Positions 1-9,994 are shown, counted from the first letter of the stretch. The stretch: DNA of 64,000 nucleotides from Cheiracanthium punctorium (GCA_038373885.1 JAWZYV010016546.1:62001-126000); one strand, 5' to 3'. The notes: generated from the letters alone by a model not told the origin. Numbers and translations: made by a program.

Positions 1-151
1 AATTCCCCAGTAAGAGGCCCCCTTTACAATCGCTAGCCGAGGACCCCCATAGGCAGAGCCTGTTTATCGGCAGGGCAACCGGGGCACTTGCCCTGGGCCC
101 ACCCATTTCAAGGGCCCAAAATTTTTGTACTTTTCAACACAGATTGTTATT

Positions 152-992
152 ACTTTCCGAGCATGTACCATGTAAGGAAAGTATTGTAATCATGAAAAAA
201 TTCGAATTCGAGATTTTGGTGTATTTACACGTTTAGAGGGCTTCTGAATTCATTTATGTTATTTTTACGAGATGTATGTATGTATGTGTGTGTGTGTGTG
301 TGTGTATGTGTGTTTGTGTGTATGTGAGTGAACACGATAGCTCCTGAACGGGGCATGCGATTGAGCTCAAATTGGGTATATATGTTATAAACCACCGTCG
401 CAAGACCGGTATTGATTTTGGTGTGTATAGGACTTATAGTTTTTCTACAGGGCTACGACAAAGATTTCTTTAACATTATGGCCTATGGGGGAAAATTCTT
501 GAAAGTGCGCTAGCGTTTAAACGGTACATTAGATTGAGCTCAAATTAGGTATATATGTTATAAACCACCGTCGCAAGACCTGTATTGATTTCGGTGTGTA
601 TAAGACTTATAGTTTTTCTACAGGGCTACGACAAAGATTTCTTTTCCATTATGGACTACGGGGGAAAATTCTGGAAAGTGCGCTAGCGTTTAAACGGTAC
701 ATTCAATTGAGCTCAAATTGGGTGTACATGTTATAAACCACCATCGTAAGACCGGTATCGATTTTGATATGTATAGGACTTATAGTTTTTCTACAGGGCT
801 ACGCCAAAAATTCCTTTTACATTATAGCCTATGGGGAGAAATTCTTGAAAGTGCGCTAGCGTTTAAACGATACATTCGATTGAGCTTCATTTTGGTATAT
901 ATATTTGAATTATTCATCGATTAAAATTATTTAAATGCTTGGTAATGATCTTAATCGTAAGTGTTCGGAAAGTCGAGTGGAGTCACTCCAGA
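152..992. mobile_element. 173-bp-repeat element, copy 1 (Helentron-like?)
   Basis: The left end ACTTTCCGAGCATG and right end GTGTTCGGAAAGTCG form a short imperfect inverted repeat. A TG/TATG microsatellite at about 275-325 is followed by three units of a 173-bp tandem repeat (phase marker TTGAG at 361, 534, 707, and the partial unit at 880). The unique tail ends in the small hairpin TGGAGTCACTCCA. The same architecture recurs at 12499 and 37337. Short asymmetric inverted repeats, terminal hairpins and a central microsatellite plus minisatellite resemble non-autonomous Helentrons (DINE-1 type). No helicase or CTRR end is visible, so that is an inference. Small open frames inside each unit are not accepted as genes. 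Confidence 0.6.
361..880 (+). repeat. 173-bp tandem repeat, 3 units
   Basis: Three head-to-tail units are spaced exactly 173 bp apart (TTGAG at 361, 534, 707, 880). Each includes CTACAGGGCTACGACAAAG and GCGCTAGCGTTTAAACG. Copies at 12702-13401 and 37534-38238 share the same unit. Confidence 0.85.
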
Positions 993-1562
993 TTTTTTAT
1001 TAATTCATAAAAAACTTTGTAAAAAATTTGGATTGTCATTATCTTGAGTCGTAAGCTGATTCTCTGACATTTTACTGTACTAAGGGTCCTCGAAAACCCA
1101 TGAGCATTCGATCAAAATCCGTGAGCCAGTGTTTGAGCCTCTTTTTGCAAATTTTATTATAAGAAAGTCTCATCGGTTTTAAGATACGTACTGTAAGTTT
1201 TTCGATTCTTTTCATTTATATTTTAAAGGAGTTTAGTATAGAAGTGTACGTATATGTAGTATGTGTCTAGATATTCATCATTTGTGAAAATAAATTTTAT
1301 CCAAGCATGCAAAAATCATTTAATATTCTTGACTGCAATGTATGCATATATTTAGTATCTAAACTTGATATATATTTCTGCAGATAAATATGTGCCCAAA
1401 ACAACTTAAATGCGGACTATGTAATTTCTCGTAAATGCAAAGGCCCAAAAATTTGTATTTGCCCAGGGCCCAATATCGTGATGATCGGGCCCTGCCCATC
1501 ATAAGCGTAAAGTTTTCAAAATTATTGGGGGGGGCGGACCCCACAACCACATATATTCACGT

Positions 1563-1727
1563 CAGTGGAGTAGCCAAGGGGGGTTATACCCCCCATGAGG
1601 AATTTTTTGCCATACAAAATGTATATGCCTCACTCCCTTATCATACACCCGTACCGTATACATATATGTGAGTCGCAGAAGTCGTACCCCCCCCCTTCCC
1701 CTTAAAAAATTTCTGGATACGCCACTG
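1563..1727. mobile_element. CAGTGGCGTAGCC hAT-like MITE inside the CATARGCG element
   Basis: The ends are CAGTGGAGTAGCC and GGATACGCCACTG. The flanks ATTCACGT and ATTTATGT are diverged octamers; the paralogue at 42138-42315 has a perfect ATTCACGT duplication at the same site. Seven copies of this family occur in the window. Confidence 0.75.
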
Positions 1728-1750
1728 ATTTATGTACATATAACTTACTC

Positions 1751-1930
1751 TTAACTACCAACTAGTACGGAATAGAATTAACCACTTTTTCTACATGATT
1801 TTTCGGCTTAAAATATAGCAAAATTTTTGTGCTGCGCGCGCGAGCTGGTTACTATTTTGAAAAAAATAATTTTAAAATATACTGTTTACAAAAAGTGGCT
1901 AATTATATTCCGTAGTAGATGGCAGCTATG
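1751..1930. mobile_element. Inverted-repeat MITE, TIR GCTGCCAACTACTACGG
   Basis: Long terminal inverted repeats read TACGGAATA.AATTAACCAC on the left, with the reverse complement on the right ending GGCAGCTATGA. The interior is variable. Copies at 41330-41510 and 42338-42460 occupy the same place in sister elements. The superfamily is unknown. Confidence 0.6.
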
Positions 1931-2237
1931 ACTTTAATATATATAAGTGTAAATTATTGGAGGCGCTCGAGCTCTATGGGTCCATAGAATTCTACACCTA
2001 TGTAAGGTAAGTATCCATGTTAGTATCTTTCTACCATGTTATAAGTTAAAAATAGAAGCAAAGAAAACGTTTTTTAAACGTTTGTAAATGGCGTGAAATA
2101 CTTTTTTTTATGTTAGTATAAATTAGTTTTCTGTATTGAGTGGTAAATTATTGAGTGGGCTCAGCCCCTATTCACAATTTATTGGTGGGGCTCGAGCCCC
2201 ACGGGCCCATATAACTCTACGCCTATGCTGCCGATAG

Positions 2238-3155
2238 GAGTCAGTTCGGTTCTGGATACGCTACTAGAGACTTTCACAACAAAACTGAACGTCCGGGATT
2301 AAAAAAAAAAAAAAACCATCAACACTAGACAACCCCACCATTCATAAACGAATAAATGAATAAAGCGCGACGACTATTCAAGTACCATCCACTTTGCAAC
2401 TGGGCGGTGAAAAACAACCATTTAACTAATTCAATTCGACAAAATGCCGTATTCCCCATTTGCATTACGTATATCCGATACGCTCTCTCACCACAATGGG
2501 GTATATGCTCTCTTGTAAAACCATTTTGTCAGCGGACCACGTGTTGTTCGACAGCCCACCAAGAACTAAAAAGCAAACAAACAAACAAACAAACAAACAA
2601 ATTCCCCGTAACATCCTTTTTCTCTCTGTGCAAGCGAAAGTTTTTCGGCTTATCCGGCCAGCAAAGTGTGCCATTTTTTTTTCCGTCGCGCCGGTCGTTC
2701 AACCGCTGACCCTAATGAGGCAAAGAGAGTGAAAGTTGAAGTGCTTTTTTTTTTCTTCTTTCTCGTTTGCTTATTATTTCTTTTCGCGTCACTTATATAT
2801 CTCGCGTGTATGTTGTGGCAGCAAAAACTACACCTACTCAATAATAAAGTGTGGTTTTGCTGGGCTTCTTCTCTTGGTTGTTGAAAAGTTGAAAGTGAAA
2901 TAGCTCGGGTTGTGTAATTGGGGGTGAAGTTAAAATATGCGAGTAATTGGGTTGAAGCATGCATGTGTGTGTGTGTGTGTGTGGTTGAGTCGAGACGGGA
3001 TCGGGGGCCCCCCGAACCGAGAGGGGTTCGGGCAGAGGCCCCCCCTGATTAAAACTCTTTGATTACTATAGGCCAGATATTGTTTCGAGTCCCCCTTTCC
3101 TGAACTTTTATTCCATTCCACAAGACGGGATTGAAAAAAGTAAAATTGTCCCCTC
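2238..3155. other. Unassigned AT-rich stretch with simple repeats
   Basis: It holds an AAAC run (about 2572-2601), T tracts at 2675 and 2743, and a TG run (about 2963-2982). A G/C-rich patch at 3000-3050 (GGGGGCCCCCC, then GAGGCCCCCCC) looks like a transposon end but has no visible partner. No gene was recognised. Confidence 0.5.
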
Positions 3156-3488
3156 TTAACCCTTTAACGCGCAGTGTTCCCGCTCTGGGAACACCAAACT
3201 CTGACGTTTTGAATGTTGCCAGTCACGAAGAATAGATTTGATTTCTATAAAAAATAGTTGCGGGTGAGATAGCGCCCACGAGAATCCTTTACTTTTTAGC
3301 ACATCATTTCCCGTAAAAAAATGCACTACACATCTGCTGAAAAATGGGAGAACAACTTGTCCAATGCTGAAAAAAGGGCAGCCGTTGCCATCGCTCGACT
3401 TAACTACCAGCAAGATGGCGGACGATCGAAACGTTCATCGCGTGCCACAGATCTAGAGACCCTTTTTTGACGACAGCTGGCTGTGCCA
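3156..3488 (+). mobile_element. piggyBac-like foldback MITE, half copy
   Basis: It begins with TTAA CCCTTTAACGCGCAG and continues through the whole left half, including AAGATGGCGGACGATCG and the AGATCTAGAGACCC segment. It stops at the central hairpin (GACGACAGCTGGCTGTGCC). The other arm is missing. Confidence 0.75.
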
Positions 3489-3549
3489 GATGTTACAGAC
3501 ACACAAAAACCGGGATCATAAACTCTTTTCAACTTGACTTACGAAACTG

Positions 3550-3904
3550 TTAACCCTTTAACTTGCGGTGTCCTCGCTAAGAGCACAACTCTCACATTTT
3601 GGCTGTTTTGATTTAGGAAGAATAAATCTGATTTCAATTAAATACTCAAGAAGGACATCTAGACAGACTGCTCGACGTCGAAAAAGCGCAGCCGTTGCCA
3701 TCGCACGATTTAACTACCCGCAAGATGGCTGCCAATCGAATGGTCCAGAGCGTGCCACAGCACTCAAGATCCTTTTGACACAGCCTGCTGTGTCGCGCAT
3801 TGGGCGATTCGATCGACCGCCATCTTGCGGGTAGTTAAATCGTGCGATGGCAACGGCTGCCCTTTTTCGACATTGGGACATGGTAGCGCTTCAAAAGGTT
3901 TTAA
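3550..3904 (+). mobile_element. piggyBac-like foldback MITE, divergent subfamily B
   Basis: It is bounded by TTAA at 3550 and 3901. The layout matches the main family, but with diverged arms (CCCTTTAACTTGCGGTG start, CTCGACGTCGAAAAAG). It has the same back-to-back GATGGC and GCCATC motifs around a central palindrome near 3780. It shares its outer half with the mosaic copy at 15271. Confidence 0.75.
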
Positions 3905-4472
3905 AAAAATCCAAAAAACACTTTCTTCGTGTGTGCATTCAATTATCAAAAGACCTTCAGCAATAATTAGGACAGACAGAGGGGGACATTACTAATACCG
4001 AATGAATAGACTATGTAATGAGTTGAATCAATAGCCGACACATACATAAAGAGGACGACCTCGGTTTTCCAGAACATTCCACCTCTATGAGTTAACGTAG
4101 ATGCAACGGGAGTTGTTTCTCTCTTGGATAGAAAAAAAAAAGGGGGCGGGTCCGTCCTAAGCGTAAATATGGGACACTGGTGTTGAAAGAAGAAAGAATT
4201 AAAAAAATGATCAAAAATGGCTTTTTTGTTTGGTTGAATTTGGCAAAGGCGTTCAAGGCCGTTCGAATGACTTGTTTTTTCACCTGGCAGACAAAAGATC
4301 CTTTTTGGGGGGGAATGTATTCAGAGAGATGAAAAGTGTGACTTCGGGAATATGTCAGAAATTGTGTACTGATTTGAGAACAGCCTTAAGTCAACTACTT
4401 GTAATTCAGTTTATGGTTTTCCCTGTCTAATTAAATAACATGTCATGGAACCGTCGATATTAATTTAGCCCC
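3905..4472. other. No recognised feature
   Basis: Mixed-composition DNA with short A and G runs. Small frames on either strand show no domain or splice context. Confidence 0.4.
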
Positions 4473-4526
4473 TTAACCCTTTGAGGCACAACCCTTTCCC
4501 AATGCTGAAAAAAGGGCAGCCGTTCG
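4473..4526 (-). mobile_element. piggyBac-like foldback MITE, terminal fragment
   Basis: TTAA then CCCTTTGAGGCACAACCC and the AAAAAAGGGCAGCCG segment, then an abrupt loss of similarity. Confidence 0.7.
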
Positions 4527-4599
4527 CTGTAACCGAAATTCGTTATAAACATCCGTAGTACATGCCTATTTTGCTTATGTTGTTCAGGCAAAGTTACAT

Positions 4600-4805
4600 A
4601 TGGGCTATCTGCCTGGGATGCGGGGTGTCTTGATCGGGGGGACTTTCTAAGGGGTTCTAACGCGTATTCATGTTACATCTGGAGAAAACGGACCAAAACT
4701 TTAAACCGTTAGATTCATAGCCGAGCGATGGGGCCCTAACCCGGGACCTTCACACTTCAGCGATTTACCATTTTGAGTGCCTTATCTAATCAGAGATGGT
4801 GAGGC
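4600..4805 (-). mobile_element. tRNA-derived SINE family 1, copy 1
   Basis: Read on the minus strand, the head has an A-box-like region (CTGATTAGATAAGGCAC) and a B-box-like GGTCCCGGGTT. The conserved body follows; on the plus strand it reads GTTACATCTGGAGAAAACGG. The body recurs at 6541-6600, 35320-35375 and 46430-46490. Polymerase III transcription is inferred from the boxes. Confidence 0.65.
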
Positions 4806-4950
4806 CCGAAGTAGTATTTGAAGTACAGTAAAGCGAGTTTAAGAAGTTTCCGCTTAAGTTCTCCCTTTTAAGAAGTTGCTATTTGCGGTTCCCAATTTTT
4901 CTCCATTCTTACAATATTGAAAAGTTTCGTTCCAAACATTTTCCCCCGCT

Positions 4951-5468
4951 TAACCCTTTAACGCGCAGTGGTCCCGCTCTGGGATCACCAAACTCTGACG
5001 TTTTGACGGTTGCCAGTCACGAAGAATAGATTTGACATCTATAAAAATAGTTGAGGCTGACATGGCTCCACGAGCATCCTTTACTTTTTAGCACGTCATT
5101 TCCGTAAAAAATGGTCACGATTCTTTTTAACAGCACTGACATCTGCTGAAAGAATGGAAGAACGCGAGAACAGCTAGATAGATTGCCCAATGCTGAAAAA
5201 AGGGCAGCCGTTGCCATCGCTCGACTTAACTACCAGCAAGATGGCGGACGATCGAAACGTTCATCGCGTGCCACAGATCTAGAGACCCCTTTTTTGACGC
5301 AGTTGGCTGTGCGCGAGCACAGCCAGCTGTCGTCAAAAAAGGGTCTCTAGATCTGTGGCACGCGATGAACGTTTCGATCGTCCGCCATCTTACTGGTAGT
5401 TAAGTCGAGCGATGGCAACGGCTGCCCTTTTTTCAGCATTGGGAAAGGGTTGCGCCTCAAAGGGTTAA
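4951..5468 (+). mobile_element. piggyBac-like foldback MITE, complete copy (518 bp)
   Basis: This is the best reference copy. TTAA at 4951 and 5465 flanks the termini CCCTTTAACGCGCAG and, reverse-complemented, CCCTTTGAGGCGCAAC. The centre is a long palindrome: the arms run from the AAAAAAGGGCAGCCGTTGCC segment to CAGCTGGCTGTGC and then back. Both arms carry AAGATGG or its complement. TTAA duplication and CCC-starting ends are piggyBac hallmarks. No transposase is present. Confidence 0.85.
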
Positions 5469-5610
5469 AAAGTTTTTTTTTTTTTTTCCACTTCCAAGTT
5501 CACTTTCAGAAAGTGTTTACAAGTGCATTTCGTTTTTTCTCCCTTTCTTATTACTGTTTGTAAAAAAAAAAAAAAAATGCTTGGGGCTGAAAACGATTGT
5601 ATTGACATGT

Positions 5611-5832
5611 GAAGTGCTAAAACTAACAGTGGATGAAATATGCGAGGTTACCGAAAATTCAGAAATGAGTGAAACTGAGGAAGAAATTTCTTAGTTTTAA
5701 AATTCACTTAAAATTCTTAGTTTTCCGGATGCTGTAAAAGGACTAGAAACTTTTCGTCGTTTTGTTAAAACCGTCGAAGATACGAATAAAAAAGTTTTTA
5801 AAAACGAAAGACCAATGAAAAATTGCCGATAA
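5611..5832 (+). pseudogene. pogo/Tigger-like transposase, C-terminal remnant
   Basis: The frame from 5611 reads EVLKLTVDEICEVTENSEMS, then an acidic run (ETEEEIS) followed by two stops three codons apart. It continues as LSFPDAVKGLETFRRFVKTV and ends KNCR at a stop at 5830. Tigger/pogo transposases typically end with a Leu-Thr-rich helix, an acidic stretch and then an ALE.L..LR.F helix, which this matches. The catalytic DDE core is absent. It lies between pogo-type terminal repeats at 4826 and 6134, which supports the call. It is non-functional. The assignment is by motif resemblance only. Confidence 0.6.
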
Positions 5833-6124
5833 GAAACAAAAAGTAAACTGATTTTTTTTTCTTTTTTTCAGATTTAATAAAGAATAGGTAATTATATCGT
5901 TTTTCTTTATTAACTAATTTTTTAGATGTGCAAAGCAAGTTTTATAAGTAACTATAAACTCTATATTATTTATATAATATTTTAATAATGTCAAAAGATC
6001 TTTCCTGATTATTTATACCGAAATCATTTTATTTATTTTTCAAACACTTAGTCTCTTTTAAGAAGTTTTCCCGCTTAAGGAGTTTTTGCTCTTCAACCCC
6101 TTGGAAAACTTCTTAAGCGGGTTT

Positions 6125-6357
6125 TATTCTACTATTATTATTATTATTATTTTCAACGGGCGGGAAATTACTGATTAGGCATTGTCCATTACAACTTCCT
6201 GAAGGTATTGCGGCCATTTTATTATGGAGGCACCCAATGAGCGGCCAGCGTTACCTCCTTTAAAGGGACGGACAAGTTAACATCCATGCCCAAGCCTATT
6301 TCGAACCCGGACCCAAGACGTGATAGAACGGTTCTTGCCACTACACCACCTGAACGG
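6125..6357 (-). mobile_element. tRNA-derived SINE family 2 with AAT tail
   Basis: On the minus strand the head has an A-box-like GGTGGTGTAGTGGCAAGA and a B-box-like GGTCCGGGTTCGAAAT about 30 bp downstream. A body of about 130 bp and an (AAT)n tail at 6133-6152 follow. The tail abuts the right end of the pogo-like element. Confidence 0.65.
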
Positions 6358-6484
6358 TTATGATACATTATGTGTATTCATAAAATTTTATCCTGGACCG
6401 TGCATTTAGGTACATTATAAGCGGAAGCGCGTTATAACCGGTGTGTACTGCATAGCGAATTTCGACAGACTAAAGATCTAATTT

Positions 6485-6655
6485 CGTTAAAGGTCTACCT
6501 GCCTAAGGAGGAGTGCCGCCTCGGAAGGAGCATTTTTAAAGAGGCCCAACGAGTATTCACGTTACATCTGGAGAAAACAGCCCAAAACTCCAGACCTTAG
6601 ATCGATGGTCTCGCGGTAGTCCCGAACCCCAACCATCGACCAGGTTCAGCCCCTG
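6485..6655 (-). mobile_element. tRNA-derived SINE family 1, copy 2
   Basis: It has the same body as the copy at 4600 (plus strand CACGTTACATCTGGAGAAAA), with a decayed head near 6615-6655. Confidence 0.55.
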
Positions 6656-7249
6656 AAAAAATAAAAATTCTCATGTCCGAAAAAACTGTAGACTGTGCTA
6701 CGTGCTCTGACAAAAAAGACTAATTCCTTTTGACGCGCCGAGTTTTGCGTACATGTAAGTAAAATAGAAGGATTTCACGTCTGTGTGATAATCGGAGGAT
6801 GTTAAGCAACAGAAAAACCGAACAGTGGAAAATCGCTAGTCGCCCGTAAACAATGGAACGAAAGGAAAAGTTGCAGGCCAGCCATGACACTCATTAGGTT
6901 CCACACGCGACATAGTTTCAAAGTGAAAGACCACAAATTAGTGGAATTGAACCCTCCAAGCGGCTGAGACGTAAAATCCCGTCAACTTCGTTCCAGTTTT
7001 CACTGCGATGCATCTATAACTTAAATTATTTATAACACTCAGGTATCATAAAATAGGTTCCGATATTGAAGCTTGCATGTAATTTAGGAACTTGTTTTTT
7101 TAATAATTACAAATCTTCCTATCAAAGTTTTATTTTTTGTATTATTTTAAAGCTACATGAAAATTTTACAGTAAAAACAACTTTACATTATTTGCACACT
7201 ATATAAAACTGACAGATGAAGCAGAAAAATGTATCATAATTATGTAAGC
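6656..7249. other. No recognised feature
   Basis: Unique-looking AT-rich DNA. I see no terminal repeats, tRNA boxes or coding frames. Confidence 0.4.
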
Positions 7250-7835
7250 CAGTGGCGTAGCCAAGGAGGGGGTAGGGGCTTCACCCCTCCCCCCGCATGA
7301 GGAATTTTTTGCCATACAAAATGTATATTCTTCACTCCATTATCACACACACGTATACATACTAGAGATGAGACGGGCTCAGCCCGAGCCCGAAAGCCCG
7401 AGCCCGAGCCCGGGCCCTACTCGGGCTCGGGCTCTGTAATTCACGATTGCGTTCGGGCTCGGGCTAGTGAAAAATGTCTTCTTTATTGAACATACTCCTT
7501 GAAACAGATTTTAAAAAGTGATTCATGGGATAAATAGACGTACTTATTTCAAAAAATAGCAGCACGGGGGACTAGAAGGTGTGTGAAGCTCCAAAATTTA
7601 TTGTATCCTCTTAATGAAGTAGTTAATTTTATTTGTCTTTAGCTGAAATTTCGGGCTCGGGCGGGCTCGGGCTCCAACTTTAATAATATTGCTCGGGCTC
7701 GGATTAAAAGTCTTCGGGCTCGGGCGGGCTCGGGCTTCAAAAAATGAGCCCGAACTCATCTCTAATACATACATCTGAGTTGCAGTAGGCGTTACCCCCC
7801 TCCCCCCCAATGAAAATTTTCTGGCTACGCCACTG
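7250..7835. mobile_element. CAGTGGCGTAGCC hAT-like MITE interrupted by another hAT-like MITE
   Basis: The ends are CAGTGGCGTAGCCAAGG and GGCTACGCCACTG. The flanking octamers ATGTAAGC and ATGTAAAC match at 7 of 8. Comparison with the copy at 30345-30515 shows the interior was intact before the insertion at 7373-7764. Confidence 0.8.
7373..7764. mobile_element. hAT-like MITE TAGAGATG, rich in CGGGCTCGGGCTC
   Basis: The ends are TAGAGATGAG and its complement CTCATCTCTA. A perfect 8-bp target duplication ATACATAC lies at 7365-7372 and 7765-7772. Subterminal regions are built of repeated GGGCTCG blocks on both sides. No coding content. Confidence 0.88.
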
Positions 7836-8035
7836 ATGTAAACATATGTATGCAAGTAGTGTGTGTGTGTATACGCATATACATGCATGACACTAATGCA
7901 CCTAAGATTAATCTCTGGGCAGTTACTGCTTCCGAAGAGTCCTCCTTGACCCCAGTGACGTAATCGGATCTACAGGTTCGTAAAGCGAGTTCAACAGTCA
8001 GGTTGTCTGTCCGCGTATTGGAAAATAAAACGCAC

Positions 8036-8353
8036 CACGTGACCAATCTGCTGCACGATTTTCTCTCCATGTCCGATAATTAACTTGCCTCACAAAATTC
8101 ATCATTTCTCTTTTTTTTTTCTCCAACATGGCTGCGGGGATGGCCCCCGGAGAAAATGAAAGTATGGAAAATTCCCGTAAAAAAAACAACAAATTTTTCT
8201 CTATTCCATCGGCCTCATGCTAAACGAGACACGTGAGCACGTGACGCCATTTTTTTTTTCTTTTCTGCGGCGGTGTCGAGGCCACGTGATGTGTGTCAGT
8301 GGAGCTGAGTTGAGCAGTTCAACGGCCCGTTTTAGTTTTTCGGACACATCCAG
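8036..8353 (+). promoter_or_regulatory. Candidate promoter with four CACGTG boxes
   Basis: CACGTG occurs at 8036, 8230, 8238 and 8283; two of these are only 2 bp apart. A CCAAT-like ACCAAT follows the first box, and a CRE-like GACGTAA sits near 7956. TCAGT at 8296-8300 matches the arthropod initiator. A possible non-coding first exon, 8298-8353, ends CAG followed by GTAGGG, a good donor. Alternatively a small frame starts at 8128 in CAACATGG. Which start, if either, is used cannot be told from sequence. Confidence 0.3.
8128..8223 (+). CDS. Possible first coding exon or small ORF (31 codons)
   Basis: ATG in the good context CCAACATGG opens MAAGMAPGENESMENS, which resembles an N-terminus, then KKNNKFFSIPSASC and a stop. 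A weak donor, CCC followed by GTAAAA at 8177, would leave 16 codons and one base. It lies between E-boxes in the GC-rich patch. There is no domain and no homologue I recognise. Chance occurrence is quite possible. Confidence 0.2.
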   Translation: MAAGMAPGENESMENSRKKNNKFFSIPSASC

Positions 8354-8410
8354 GTAGGGGATTGGAGGGGGGGAGAGGACAGAAAGAAAATAAGAACGCT
8401 GGCCGAGAAA

Positions 8411-8695
8411 GTTGGGACTGTTTTTTTTTTTTTTTTTTTTTTTTTATTCTTCTTAAAGATTTCGATTTCATATCGATTATGCAAAAGAAATGCGGAGACA
8501 ATTTATAGGAGTGTTTCTGTTAGGTGCGTGGAAAAGGGGGCTTGGGCGCCCTCCTGAACTTTTTGGCAGTTGGATGTCAATAATGAAACCTTTATTTATT
8601 TATTTATTTATTTATTTTTTTTTTTTTTTGAGAGAGAGAGAGAAATTATACATTTTTCCTCATTTGGGCCCTCTCTCATTTATTTATTTATTAAT

Positions 8696-8742
<47 letters not shown>

Positions 8743-8760
8743 GGGGGAGGGGGGGTAAGT
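8411..8760. repeat. Low-complexity block
   Basis: A long T tract (about 8420-8445), TTTA repeats (8590-8617), a GA run (8631-8643), more TTTA (8678-8706), a TA run (8707-8739) and a G run at 8740-8755. This explains the local open frames. Confidence 0.9.
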
Positions 8761-9059
8761 GCCCAGTTTCTGCGAGGTGTGCGTATGAAGAAATTTCGGA
8801 ATTTTGAAAAAAATAATTTGGATACGTTTCGCATCTCGCAGGTTGATTTTTGGAATATTCCATTAACTCATCTCTTAAGTTGCTACAAGCTTGCCTGCGC
8901 CCTTCCCGGACATTTTCTCTAGAGTTTGGGTCGTCATCAGAAGGTGTAGTCAGGGGTAGATTTGCAGAGTTTGGGTCCCTGGGCAAAAGCTTCATTGGGA
9001 GACCCCTCTTTCGAAAACTTTTTTCAAAATTTACAAATTTGTAAACTTAAAGAACAATT

Positions 9060-9228
9060 CAGCTGGCTGTGCGCGGGCACAGCCAGCTGTCGTCTAAAAA
9101 GGGTCTCTAGATCTGTGGCACGCGATGAATTTTTCGATCGTCCGCCATCTTGCCGTTAGTTAAGTCGAGTGATGGCAACGGCTGCCCTTTTTTCAGCATT
9201 GGGAAAGGGTTGCGCCTCAAAGGGTTAA
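9060..9228 (-). mobile_element. piggyBac-like foldback MITE, half copy
   Basis: It starts at the central hairpin (CAGCTGGCTGTGC) and runs out through GTCCGCCATCTTGCC to the intact end GCGCCTCAAAGGG TTAA at 9225. The opposite arm is missing. Confidence 0.75.
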
Positions 9229-9994
9229 AGGGTGTAAATAATTTTCATAAGCCTAAAAATAACACTCAATAAAATCCAATCTCTTGCTCTCTTCTTTTTT
9301 CTTTCTTTCTTAAATAAGTAAATAAATAAAAAATAAAAATCCGTTACTTCCATTTTTTGCTCCCCAAAGTTCATTCCTCCCCAGATACCGGCGGTTAGCT
9401 TAAATATTTGCTTTAAGTCCACTGAACAAACATGCACACATATTTTTCCGATAAAACTTAAAAAAGAGAAAGAAAGAACAACGAAGTAAGCCTTTTTTCC
9501 AACTCAACTCTCCTCGTTATCACCGAACATCATCCATAGAATGTGCTCCATTTTCTTTTTTATCACTTCCTAGTCTGAGCGCCAGAATTTAGTGTGCAAA
9601 CCGATAAAGAGAAGAAAAAAGAAACTGTTTTAGAGCAAGCATATCCAACAAACCCTTTTCACTCTCTCAGAAGTTTGTCTTATCGTTTTGTGTGTGTGTG
9701 TGTGTGTGTGTGTGTTTGTTTGGCCCGTTCCTGGTCAGCGGAAGTCCAAAAGCCAATCTGTTCTGTGTCCCCGGCCTATTTACCTGTCACTGCTCCCTTC
9801 TCTTGTTTAAGAAAAGGCCATCGGTCATCGGAAGGGGGGGGAAATGGGCGAAAGTGCAGTCTGGCATAATTACGCAAGTGTCCAGTCCAAATCGATTTCG
9901 CGCGCAGTTTAGTTGTAAAGTTTAGTTGTTTTTTACTACTTTTTTTTCTCTCTTTTAGTTATTAGATGTACCGGAAAAAATTTCCTTTTTCTAC
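9229..9994. other. No gene; simple repeats and a dispersed pyrimidine-rich segment
   Basis: It contains a TG run (9690-9716). CCCCGGCC..TTACCTGTCA near 9768-9790 also occurs near 14822-14845, so part of this is a low-copy repeat. No coding evidence. Confidence 0.45.

Larger units (their letters stand above)
1500..2227. mobile_element. CATARGCG hAT-like MITE, copy 1 (composite)
   Basis: Ends are CATAAGCGTAAAGTTTTC and, in reverse complement, CATAGGCGTAGAGTTATA. The flanking octamers CTGCCCAT (1492-1499) and CTGCCGAT (2228-2235) match at 7 of 8 positions, which indicates an 8-bp target duplication of the hAT type. Two passengers lie inside: the CAGTGGCGTAGCC MITE at 1563-1727 and an inverted-repeat element at about 1751-1930. 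A decayed second right terminus with ACACCTATG sits at about 1957-2003. No transposase is present. Confidence 0.8.
65..2237. mobile_element. Outer DNA transposon, TIR TATCGGCAGGGC, with nested insertions
   Basis: The left end reads TATCGGCAGGGC near 65. The right end is the reverse complement GGGCCCTGCC...GATA, split by a younger element at 1500-2227. Just inside both ends is a matching GGGCCCAAAA-type segment (about 103-125 and 1440-1455). The body is interrupted by the 173-bp-repeat element at 152-992. I see no transposase. The CAGGGC start is hAT-like, but I could not read an 8-bp target duplication, so the superfamily is inferred. Confidence 0.55.
4826..6134 (+). mobile_element. Decayed pogo/Tigger-like transposon with nested foldback MITE
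   Basis: The left end is TA then CAGTAAAGCGAGTTTAAGAAG. The right end, reverse-complemented, is TAGTAGAATAAAACCCGC followed by TTAAGAAG. Extra copies of the CCCGCTTAAGAAG motif lie internally near both ends. The plus strand retains a transposase C-terminal remnant at 5611-5832. A piggyBac-like MITE at 4951-5468 was inserted in a CCCGCTTAA target, so it is younger. TA flanks and a CAGT start fit pogo elements. Confidence 0.7.
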
